The notes beneath the pieces are model-generated. The model saw only the letters and a list, made by a program, of their open reading frames with translations, was not told where the DNA came from and ran no database searches. 64,000 nt of DNA from contig NC_061126.1 in NCBI RefSeq assembly GCF_905220365.1, positions 3,534,001 to 3,598,000 of the forward strand, in the 5' to 3' direction. The stretch is from Vanessa cardui. Its lineage: Eukaryota; Arthropoda; Insecta; Lepidoptera; Nymphalidae. Made by a program: the position numbers and the translations under genes. The first letter of the stretch is position 1; each line of letters begins with the position of its first letter. Below are positions 22,775-32,874 of this stretch, piece after piece.

Positions 22775-23087
22775 AAAGTAAAGTAAAGTAACAGTCTGTA
22801 CATTTCCCACTGCTGAGATAAGATCTCCTCTTCAATTAAGGAGAGGGTTTGGAACATTTTCCACCACGCTGTTCCAATGCAGGTTGGTGGAATGAATGTA
22901 GCAGAATTTCGATGAAATTAGACACTTGCAGGTTTCCTCACTATGTTTTCCTTCACCGCCGAGCACGAGATGAATTATAAACACAAATTAAGCACATATA
23001 TTTATATAGCGGTGCCTGCCTGGGTTTGAACCCGCAATCATCGGTTAAGATGCACGCGTTCTAACCACCGGGCCATCTCAGTTCTTC
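22775..23087 (-). mobile_element. tRNA-derived SINE, main family (near full length)
   Basis: Minus-strand copy with tail 'aaagtaaagtaaagtaacag' at the left and a complete tRNA-like head at the right (complement of 'gggtttgaacccgcaatcat', then 'ctaaccaccgggccatctca'). All body landmarks are present. Confidence 0.85.
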
Positions 23088-23983
23088 CTACAAATTAGAC
23101 CAAATTGCTAATATTTTTGAACTGTGTTTTTATAAAGGGTTAGAGTAGAGTGATCTGGTAGTAATCGTCACGTCATGATAGGAAAAATCTTTCCGTACCT
23201 CCCAGCCGATCTTATTCTCTTTTTCTTTTTATATACATACATATATCCTAGATACTAATTATCATAAAAATATCCAAACTCATTTTTGGTTATTGTTTTA
23301 ATTCACCCGGGCTTGTATTAACAATTATTGTAATAATCATTTTATTATTATTTATTATATTATATATGTATGTATATTTTTAATTAATAATATATTGCTA
23401 AAGTAACTACTTTTACTTGTTTATATAAAATATTCTTACTTTATGTTTAATTACAGTTCTAAGAGGAACATTAAAGCAATTTTTATTAAAGGTTCCGATA
23501 CAAATAACAAAATTAATGGTGAATAAATCTCAACACCTTCTAATCTAGTCTTCTTATACTACAGTCTCCATCATCACGGAGGTGACGCGAATTGAGATCG
23601 ACCAATGTTGCCGCCATCGAACCGCTCGATGCATGATATTAATGCTTGGCATATTTCGCAAACGATTAGCTTTGCGAATATCTCTTTAGACAGGAAAAAC
23701 AGAGATGCTATTTAACACTCCGCTTTCTGGATATTTCTTTTACTCACTGAAAAGTTTTCGTGATGCAATAATTATTATTTAAAATATCACTGAAAATTTC
23801 AGTACCTAGAACAATCTGGACGCTTTGAAAACTCAACGTCGGACTTCAGTACTCCTGAGGCTACATTTATCGTCCTTATGTTATACCTTTGTTTTACCTT
23901 TAAATTTGGACCAATATTGGGTGTTGCTATTTAATATATACATATACAAAAAGTTTTTACTAAATTAAATATAATTTAACAAT
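23088..23983. other. non-coding, nothing recognised
   Basis: AT-rich spacer with no supported feature. Confidence 0.5.
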
Positions 23984-24294
23984 GTGGAGTCGAGATGGCC
24001 CTGTGGTTAGAACGCGTGCATCTTAATCGATGATTGCGGGTTCAAACCCAGGTAAGCACCGCTTATTCATGTGCTTAATTTGACTTTATTATTCATCTCA
24101 TGCTCAGCGGTGAAAGAAAACATCGTGAGGAAACCTGCATGTGACAAATTTCATAGAAATTCTGCCACATGTGTATTCCACCAACCCGCATTGGAACTGC
24201 GTGGTGTGAATATGTTCCAAACCTTCTCCTCAAAGGGAGAGGAGGCCCTAAGCCCAGCAGTGGGAATTTACGGGCTGTTGTTGTTGTTGTTGTA
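23984..24294 (+). mobile_element. tRNA-derived SINE, main family, (GTT)n tail
   Basis: Well preserved plus-strand copy: head 'gatggccctgtggttag', B box 'ggttcaaaccc', body, and end 'cccagcagtgggaattta' followed by a (TTG)n tail. Frames on either strand here are repeat read-through. Confidence 0.87.
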
Positions 24295-24570
24295 ACAATG
24301 TAACAGCATTTAATATTGAACACAGTTTAATAATTAGTAATGCTCTATATCATTGTCTTGTTAATATAAGTTGTATATTAGCAATGCAAATGATTCCTTT
24401 GCTAATTAATAGTCGGTAAATCAATTAATAAGCCATACCGAATAATTAATACGTAGTTAAACTAATTTATTAAGCTAATTATTTTATGAAAAAAAAGTCT
24501 GTGCCTTTGAAAATACAACAGTTTGTAGTTTATCGGGTTATGATTATCCGAAGCAAATTATAGAATACTT

Positions 24571-24726
24571 GGTGGTAGGGCTTTGTGCAAGCAAGTCTGG
24601 GTAGGTACCACCGACTCATAATTTATTCTACCGCCAAATAACAGTACTCAGTATTTTTGTATTCCGGTTTGAAGGGTGAGTGAGCCAGTGTAACTACAGG
24701 CACAAGCGACATAACATCTTAGTTGG
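24571..24726 (+). repeat. common interspersed repeat (5' half)
   Basis: 'tggtggtagggctttgtgca', 'gggtaggtaccaccgactca', 'cagtactcagtatttttg' and 'gggtgagtgagccagtgtaa' match, complemented, the right-hand parts of 38776-39015 and 63510-63783. Confidence 0.65.
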
Positions 24727-25976
24727 TTAGTAATGATATGAATTTTCAAAAATTCATCGAAAAAATTCAGGTTTTTTAACATTTAGTTTCAAAATTAATA
24801 TTTATTTTAAAAAAATCACTTGTATTAGTAAACATCCATTTGCTTTGTTTAGTGTGGCAAGTATTGGATTTTTCATTTCAATTTGATTTGACGTCGGTGA
24901 AGTGAAGCTTCGTAAAACATAAAAGGAACAGGAGTATATTAGACAGAGATTGGACTCATCAGAGTGCTATTGTCTTTTGTTAATGAAAGAAATTTGTTCT
25001 AATTATTTTTTGGCAGCTTTGATAAATTACGCCAATCGTGTCGTTGAGATATTTAATATTCAAACGTATATATCTTATAACAATCTTTTCTAAAATATTT
25101 GTATAGTTCAAGATTTCGTTTGTCTCATCTTAAGACCAATGAATCCGATTTCAACACAGTTTTTTGCTTGTGATGGATTTATCACTGACAAAGTATTAAT
25201 TATGTAACATATGTTGAAGTAAATATTAATTCAGTTACAAATTTTCACACTCATAAAATAATATTTTTCATAAATCTATAATCTACTAAATAACGTACTA
25301 GAATAAATTTATTTCATAAGTCAAAATTCTTAAACGTAGATACAACATGGTTTTTTCATTAAGGCCTTACAAAGAAAATTTCATCTATTAATGTTGATTT
25401 ATATAATAAATTGTATACTATATTACTAATATTCCATTTGCATAATATGTACACATACACAATTTGTATTCAACGTAGCACACTTGTTCAAGCGTTAACA
25501 GTTCAAATCAACAAGTCTAAATTGTTATTATTACTCGTATTATCTGCTTTACGTGTTTAGATTCATAATATTTCATTAATTCCATTATGATTGACATTAC
25601 TTAATCAAATATTCATCGCAAAACACAAATGTTCAAATGACAAGGGTAATGTGTTATTCAATTTTTGATAATGACTTTGAGTATGTATAAATGCTATTGA
25701 TAATTAATTATGTTATCAATCAATTTTGGCACTTATGACTGTTATTGCACGGATATTATAATTTGAAAAAATGGTCCTTGTGCAATTCAGTTTGTATAGA
25801 CTCCATCTGTAATCATCATTATCCCCCTGCCCTTACCCTAATTTTATTTGAGGTTGGCGCAGCATGTCTTTTCCTTCCATACTTCTCTATCAGACGTCAT
25901 CTCACAAGTAACATTATTTCTAACCATATCGTCTTTCACACAATCCATCCATCTCTGATGTGATTTGATTAACGTC
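24727..25976. other. non-coding, nothing recognised
   Basis: AT-rich DNA; no supported feature. Confidence 0.5.
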
Positions 25977-26215
25977 TTTTTTTATGTTATAGCGGCAAAC
26001 GAGCAGGAGCACCTGATGGAAAGTGATTACCACCGCCCATGGACATCTGCCACACCGGGCGTGTGTCTTGCAGGTGCATTGCCAGTCTTTAAGGAAGAAG
26101 TACGTTCTTTTTTAGGAAGGTTCTCTAGCCGTATCGGTTCGGAAAATTCACCGGCGATAGCTGGTTCCACAGTACATTATACTACGTGCTATTCTTACAA
26201 AAAAATAAACGTATC
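25977..26215 (+). repeat. widespread lepidopteran interspersed repeat
   Basis: Reads 'gcggcaaacgagcaggagca', 'gatggaaagtgattaccacc', 'tgcaggtgcattgccag', 'aaggaagaagtacgttcttt' and 'gatagctggttccaca'. I recognise this wording as a frequent non-coding repeat in butterfly and moth genomes. Its opening recurs, complemented, at 10465-10562. A frame of 88 codons crossing it is not a gene. Confidence 0.6.
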
Positions 26216-26890
26216 TATTTTTGTACAATAGGTGTCTTACATTTGGGTCAAATCAAGTAAATTTCGGTTACTAAAAAAATTAAGGAAAAAATATCAACAG
26301 ATTTCCTTTTATTTAATTCATAATACAGATCTAATTAATATTATACCCTAACTGAATGCTATTTAATAGTCTTTGAAAAAAATATGATGTTTTATTCTCA
26401 CTCTCAATCAAAGCATCAAAACTCCCGTTCTCCAAATGTTGCTTGCAATAGGGTCCAACCACTTTCTTCCGGTCATCATCTACATGGCTTGATGGGTCTT
26501 TTTTATGGAATAGAAAAACGGACAAATGTACCACCTAATAATAAATTTTTTTTTTTTTTTTTTTTTATTATTCATTATTGCACAGATCAAACATGTACAA
26601 AGGGCGGACTTAACGCTATTACAGCATTTTCTGCCAGCCAACCCAGAATAGTGCAGGAGAGAAGTCAGTAGGGTGTGCACAGAAGTTAAAGAAAAATTTA
26701 AAATATATACATAGCGATAGACCCCTATACGTATATATAATAATAATACAGTAAATTAATTAAATCGATGTTATACATAATATAAAATACATAAATATAC
26801 ATATACATAATATACATAAATATGCACAAACACATACATATATAAGTATATAAATATTTAACATATATAGATAAATATACGTATATATAG
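26216..26890. other. non-coding, homopolymer and ATA-rich simple sequence
   Basis: Contains a run of about 18 T near 26549-26567 and a low-complexity (ATACAT)-rich stretch from about 26760 to 26890. No gene. Confidence 0.55.
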
Positions 26891-26938
26891 ACCACCATAT
26901 CAGTCCGCCTCCCCGAAGAGGCGGACTGATATGGTGGT
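26891..26938. other. perfect 21-bp hairpin, GC-rich
   Basis: The arm at 26891-26911 (accaccatatcagtccgcct plus c) is the exact complement of 26918-26938. The loop is six bases, CCCGAA. It stands out from the ATA-rich DNA around it. It could be a foldback mutation product or the relic of a foldback element. The loop is too short for an ordinary microRNA precursor. Confidence 0.9.
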
Positions 26939-28050
26939 GTTTTAAAGGGTATTCTGATGTGCTCAGCATCGGTGAGTCTTACATAACCGATATTTCATCG
27001 GAGGGAAACGCGTCAACGCGATTTGTAACGAAAAAGAAGGTTTATTCGTTGCTTTTTAATCCATATTATATATATTTGTCGTTCTATTTTTGCTATCAAA
27101 ATAATCACTTTTTTATTAAAGCAGGTTATAAAAAACAGCAAACATAAAAATGAAACCTAAATATATTGTTCATTCTCTAACTATGTACTAATAAAAAGGT
27201 TTTATATCAAAACCAAAATAAAACCTATAAGTATTGTTAGTTTCCAACAATCAGCGTTTGGTAACATTTTAAAGCGAAAAATACACTTTTTTAAATTTCG
27301 AAACAAAAAGTATACCCGCTTGAATTTACACGATGAGTGAGGTAAAATAAACATCAATTCCATAGGCTTTTGTACGGAAGTGAAACATTTTACTGGTAAC
27401 TACTCTTTTGTAATCATAATTACTCCGTGCTGTACGTCTTTGTTTCCTCGCTACATTGATCTGAAATCAATTTCGGTGTTACGTCCCAACGTGTATCGTG
27501 TCATTTACTTAGATAGTTTTTTAACTACACTACTTGCACTTGTCACCCGGCTTTGCCCACGTGTGGCGGAGGCGTTAGGTACTATTTGTTATGTGTGCTC
27601 CTGAAAAGATGAAACAATAATTAAGATACATTTTAGTAAGTTTTGTTTTGTACAAAAATTTTATTCCTTAAATATTACATTCGGTGCATTAATCGCTTTT
27701 GTCATAAAAATCCTTAAATAATTTTAGCTTTGCATTTATATATTTAAACAACATAGAAAAACTTGATTAACGTATTTCAATAAATGGTCCCGCGGATTTG
27801 CTCTCGTGGAAGTTGAACATATTTATTTTAATCTACGACCTCTCATTGGTGTGTTTTTCATTTCTTGTTTTCAACTTAAAAAATGACGGAAGGACGGACT
27901 TTGAATCCCTATTTCACTCCCTTAAGAGTAGAATTTCCCAATTCCTTCTTTAGTTTATACATATTACCCTTTAGGGTAAGAAATAATTCAATTATAGTAT
28001 TGTATTCAAAAATTGCGTTAGCTATGAATTGCTCGCAAGAGCCTACTTGA
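26939..28050. other. non-coding, nothing recognised
   Basis: AT-rich DNA; no supported feature. Confidence 0.5.
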
Positions 28051-28084
28051 CAGTGTTATTTTATTTGATTATGGAATAATAATA

Positions 28085-28320
28085 GTAGTGTTGTATGCAT
28101 GATAAACTTGTAGTTTAATCGATTAGTTGTGGTAGAATAAATGACTACGTCGACTGTTCCGTACGCACAGAATTCCAATTTGCATACTAATGTCTCGGGA
28201 CCTTTAATAGTGTTTAACCTATGCACTATTGGATGGACACCAGATAACAATGACATAGCCGTCATGAATATTCAACGCTCAATATTTCTTGTTGTCATTA
28301 AAGTTTTTTTTTTATAGTTA
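28085..28320 (-). repeat. diverged repeat shared with 45100-45300
   Basis: 'cgattagttgt', 'cgactac', 'cagaattccaattt', 'ggacctttaatagtgttta' and 'tatgcac' follow in order here. They do so again, with changes, at 45115-45300 ('cgattagttgt', 'aacgactac', 'cagaaatccaattt', 'gaaccttcaatagtgttt', 'tatgcac'). A weaker match lies at 47930-48160. Origin unknown. Confidence 0.45.
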
Positions 28321-29003
28321 ATCGTAAAAGACTGTAGTTACCATCTAGAGACATGGTAATTTTCATTTATAGCCGACAAGATTATGTAACTCTATTAATA
28401 TATTACACACACATAAATAGTATAATACATAGTCAGTTTCTGTTTTAGTTTGTATCTTCGTTTATTCGGTGGATTTTGTTACAGCTTCTCAGTATATTGA
28501 AATAAGGGGTCGGAACTTACTAACTAATAATAAACTAGACTACATTTTGAAAGCAATAATCCAAATTTGTGACTATAAACCATGGACATGAGACCTTGTC
28601 ATACATTTATATTTCACAATAAAATTTAGTATCTGTATTTTTTATTTATGAAATACATAAACTAAACTAAAGAAACAAAGCTTATATAGTAAGAGGTAAT
28701 GTCTAAGCAGACTTTGTTCATACATTTTACAAATGCGAGTCAGGAAGAAGTATAGGGTACATTTTTAGTATAATCAGTTCAACTATAGCAATGTACGGTC
28801 AGAGTAAGAAAACCTTCGTCAGTTTTCAAATTCATTATTAAAATAATCAAGTCAAGTCGTAAGCTCTTAGTACTTTTTGAAACTAAAGCACTAAACTAAC
28901 AACTGAATATATAATTAAACTTACATAGTATGATAACTTGGTTCAAAATAGCGTAACATCTTTGGACTACGTTTAGTTTTATATCAACATGAAATATTTT
29001 GAA
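28321..29003. other. non-coding, nothing recognised
   Basis: AT-rich spacer up to the Helitron 3' end. Confidence 0.5.
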
Positions 29004-31134
29004 CTAGCTATACCCGCCCGCTTCGCTCTGGGCATTAGTCGCAGAAAAATATTTTTTTAGTTTTTCCTTTTGTAATTAATTACTGATTATCAACAATGTA
29101 CAAACAATAAAGAAACAAATAAAAAGAAAAAAAAAAACTTGCGAGATCTAATCAAATTCTTAAAAAAAAAAATTTAATATTCGTCATCTATTTCATCTTC
29201 TTCAATGATGTTCTCGATAGGCTGCAGATTGGTCATAACACCCATAAACCTGTGCGACGTTATATAGGTACGATAAAATTTTTAATTAAATTTCTATAGT
29301 CTGTAAAATTTTGCATCAAACCAACACGTCCTCTTTTATCCAGTTCTATCGAATATCGATGTTATTACATCTATAACCTTGTCAATACTTGCGAACGTAC
29401 GTCAAAGCATCCTGAGCATATTCGCGCATATGTCTTGGACTTCCACTGTACGAAGATCTTTGTCTAATATCAGCAGCTACTTTTTGCAGCCAGAGTTTTG
29501 ATTGGTTATATAGAATGTAGTTTAATCGTTCGTGCTCGACCATAGCGTACATGTCAACAATATCATGAATATTTTGATACAGTCCGAGATGATATCCATC
29601 TTCTTCTCGCATAAACATAATAATTGGATAATTGTAATAATTGTCATACGATTGATGTGTTTCAGCGACACCTTGATTGTTTTTGTGTCGCTTGGTGATA
29701 ACAATACCTCGTTTTGTAATTTCTGTACCGACAACTACAGATAGGACTTCAGGAGCTACGGCAGCATTAAAACGCCTTTCACGCTGTGCATTCAATGGCG
29801 TTCTATCTGCATTGATAATGATTTTGAATCATTTGTTGTTTTACCTTCTAGAGCACCTAGTTTCACCTTTTAAAACTGTTAAAATCATGAACTAAACATT
29901 GTTTTTAGTCCTAATTTTAGCGATGATTTCTCGATTAGTTGTGGTACTGAACATGTATCGAAGATCAATCTTTTTCTACGTTGTCCATTGAATAAATGTC
30001 CAGAAACTGGAGATTTTATTTAAGTACTGGAAGAAGTGAACCAATCATTTTGTACAATATTTGTTGCTCCAAATGATGTCATTTCAAAGCAAGAATTGTA
30101 ATTTCTAATATGCTTAAGGAAATATTCAGACTCCTCAGTAGTTCCCGTAACGTACATAAGAAGAGGTTCTGGTGGTTCAACCAGTTGTGGTAATTACATT
30201 TTGCCAGTGGATTAGCACTATACCAGCAGTTTATTTTAAACATCATAGCGTGACAATATGGGCATACTAAATTCATTGAACCAATGATCACATCGAGATT
30301 TATTGAGATTGGTTCTAGTTCTTGACTTAGTCTATTTTAATCATTGATCATCCAGTCGTTGTGCTCGCTCGTCAGGTATTTCAGTATCTCTTGATGAAGA
30401 TGCTTGTTCGAACATCTGGAACTTGATCATTACGTTGACTGTTTTGGCAACTATCAAGGTAAAATTTGGATTCTATTTGTTTCTAAACGTATTTCTTGTT
30501 GGTGTGTTGTTTCCGTAGCTCTTTTGGATGACGCTGCGCATATATTGTTGATGTTCCGATCTTTTTTTTCTTCAATGGCATGGTGGTTTATATTTATATA
30601 AGTTATTTGATTCAATGATGATCAACGATTTTCATTTTTATTTCATATTTTATACTTATCGGTTGATCATCATAGAAATGCATCATAATACTCGTAAGGA
30701 CCATCTGTTGGTCATTTTTATTGATACGGATGAAATAATCACTTTGTCCGTGAAATAATACTTGTACGTACCAATTTTCATGACAATCGCTTGAACGCTA
30801 GCGAGTTACATCAATAGGGATAGCAAAATCTGTTTATTCATTTAATCTTAATGATCGATCAAATAGTTTCTGAGTTTATCGATGACACACATACAAACAC
30901 ATCCACTTTTGTATATAGATAGCTTATCATTTGCGCAAGCACATGTTTTTCGTGTATACCAATTTTTATAAAGATCGGTGCATCTGTTCTCGAGTTATAG
31001 CAGAACATACAGACAGACAAAAATGTCAAAAATGGTAAAAATTATGTCAGTCAATCATAAAAAGAATACTTATGACGAATTACGACAAAAATAAGTGTAC
31101 AGACAGACTCTAGAGATTTATATAGTGGTATAGA
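29004..31134 (-). mobile_element. Helitron with both termini, internally deleted
   Basis: On the minus strand the element begins A|TC (31134, followed by TATACCACTATATAAAT). It ends in CTAG|T (29004) preceded by a GC-rich segment 'agcgaagcgggcgggtatag', as Helitron ends do. Inside, several frames match the N-terminal half of Helitron proteins (see the next entry). The replication-initiator (Rep) and helicase domains are missing, so 2.13 kb remains of an element that is normally several kilobases long. Helitrons insert between A and T without target duplication, and that is what is seen. Confidence 0.85.
29382..30581 (-). pseudogene. Helitron protein, N-terminal domain remnant
   Basis: The frame probably starts at the ATG complementary to 30579-30581 (MPLKKKRSEHQ) and is broken by several frameshifts and stops. 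Recognisable pieces in order are: SSKRATETTHQQEIRLETNR; MNLVCPYCHAMMF (zinc-binding C..C); LVEPPEPLLMYVTG; FLKHIRNYNSCFEMTSFGA; MIGSLLP; NADRTPLNAQRERRFNA; PEVLSVVVG; HQSYDNYYNYPIIMF; and IVDMYAMVEHERLNYILYNQ, ending SGSPRHMREYAQDALTYVR. These are landmarks of the Helitron-like N-terminal domain of rolling-circle transposon proteins. The last uninterrupted stretch (29382-29795) is 137 codons. The text stops just before the place where family members read into the Rep domain, so an internal deletion removed Rep and helicase. The copy is dead. Confidence 0.88.
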
Positions 31135-31780
31135 TTTAGTGTTCACGATAGCTTTATTATTAGCGTATTTCATATGTAACTTTGGTGTTTCTTTACCGAT
31201 TTCTATGCTTCTTTTTTATGGAATAGTTAATACTGTTAACTTTTTTAATTTGGGATGATTGAGAGTGTAATATATATATAAACGGAATAGACAAATATAA
31301 TCAGAAAGCTTCGAACTACTAAGCGGGAGTGACACGTGTTATTGTGAGTCAACCATAAAAGATAGACCAAGGCTGTCAAGGGATATTTTTTATATAATTT
31401 CAAGGAGAACATTTCCGTAATACACAATTTCTATGTAGCTTTAACCATTAAGGATATACACGCGACGGAAGCTTAAAATATGGAGTAACTTCGGCCGGGT
31501 TTTCCGACATTTCCCTTCACTGCTCTGCTCCTATTGACTGTAGCGTGATGAAAAGTATACTATAACCAGCTCAGGAGTATGAAAAATAATTGTACCAAGT
31601 TTCGTTAAAATACGTCGAGTAGTTTTTGTTTCTATAACGGTTATATGGACAGACAGACAAAAATTTTACTGATTGCATTTTTGGCATCAGTATCGACCCC
31701 TGATCACCCCCTGATAGTTATTTTGGAAAAATATTTCATGTACAGAATTGACCTCTCTACAGATTTATTATACGTATAGA
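31135..31780 (-). mobile_element. Helitron-like 5' region abutting the larger Helitron
   Basis: At 31779-31780 the minus strand reads A|TCTATACGTATAATAAATCT, a typical lepidopteran Helitron 5' start. Downstream (leftwards) are 'acagacagacaaaaatttta' and 'taccaagtttcgttaaaata' style sequences that also occur at 30950-31030. Its 3' end is not visible. It may be a truncated copy, or an older element interrupted by the Helitron at 29004-31134. Confidence 0.45.
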
Positions 31781-32068
31781 TGGCATCATTACAAATTTAA
31801 ATTAGATATGGCATCTTCTACTGAATTGTCAAAATATGTCAGTGTCATATATTCTCGATCGGTAAAGCAGATTATCGCTCATACTGAGCAGAAGAAAATA
31901 GATCTTAAGTTGACGAACCTTTTCATAAAGGTTGTTGAAGAAAATATTATAACATTAATAAACATTTTAAATGTCGTAATAAAAACTTCAATTTCACATA
32001 AAAAAGTGAGCTTCAATGGAATCTACTCATGTAATAAAAATGTACCTCAACCATTTTATCAGTGTTAA
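31748..32068 (+). other. unassigned 106-codon open frame
   Basis: The frame is uninterrupted for 106 codons, with moderately protein-like composition (a lysine- and leucine-rich C-terminal half) but no domain I recognise. Its first codons overlap the terminus of the Helitron-like repeat. It lies between two transposons, so it could be leftover transposon coding sequence or chance. Confidence 0.2.
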
Positions 32069-32117
32069 TATAATTATAAAGCCTTACGTTGTCAAGCTGA
32101 CAGCTAGATTCAAGAAT

Positions 32118-32595
32118 GCACTTTGACTGTCGACTCTATTGTATGGGTCTTTTAACAAAGGAACTTTATAACACTGAGAAGGAATTTGAAGATAAAAAGA
32201 TCAAAATATATTTAATTTAAGTAAGAACTCATTATGATCATTATATTACAGAATTAAATTTCATTGAAATGATAGAGCCAGTTTCTGTCTAGTATTTAAT
32301 GAAAGATGTAAATTAAAAAATACGTAGAAACGCATTAAAATTATAAATTATTATAATATGTAAACATAAAATGGAATATACTTAGTATTAGAAGATTAAA
32401 GTAGGTTTTGCGAATATAAAAATAAGGATATAAAAAATAATTATTTTATTTAAGATTTAAAAACTTATCGATTCTGTCTCAATTTATAACAAGTAATAAA
32501 ATCTATCATTAACATCATTTAAGTAAAGCCAGCCTCTATGTCAGGTAATAATAACACGCTCTTATTTTTAATTTAGTCCGCTTTAAGATATTCAT
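32118..32595 (+). repeat. left direct repeat flanking the LINE
   Basis: Matches 37260-37714 almost base for base apart from small indels and one replaced segment (32250-32300). It runs from 'gcactttgactgtcgactct' to 'gatattcat', where the LINE poly(A) (poly-T on this strand) begins. A short conserved peptide frame (HFDCRLYCMGLLTKELYNTE) is present in both copies; I do not recognise it. Confidence 0.88.
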
Positions 32596-32739
32596 TTTTT
32601 TTTTTTAAATATTTATTTCATTATTAACAAGTATCAGCTATAATCAGAAACTGGGACTATCCTAGTAAGTAACTAGTATTGCTACTAGTACTTATGGCAG
32701 GTAGTCCCGCTCTTCCATAACATTCTAATACAATATTAT

Positions 32740-32743
<4 letters not shown>

Positions 32744-32797
<54 letters not shown>

Positions 32798-32813
32798 ATG
32801 TGTGTGTGTGTGT
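32744..32813. repeat. (GT)n microsatellite in LINE 3' UTR
   Basis: About 26 uninterrupted GT units, then GCA, then about 7 more. It lies between the ORF2 stop and the poly(A) end of the minus-strand LINE, so it belongs to the element or expanded within it. Confidence 0.95.
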
Positions 32814-32874
32814 TTGTTTGTGCATGTGTCTTTGTAGAGATTTGAAAAGTTATACGAATTATAAGATTATAGCA

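Noticed and set aside
25965..26231. 88-codon frame as a gene
   Set aside because: It lies over a widespread non-coding repeat.
32744..32813. Satellite array or CRISPR-like repeat
   Set aside because: Simple dinucleotide microsatellite within a LINE 3' UTR.
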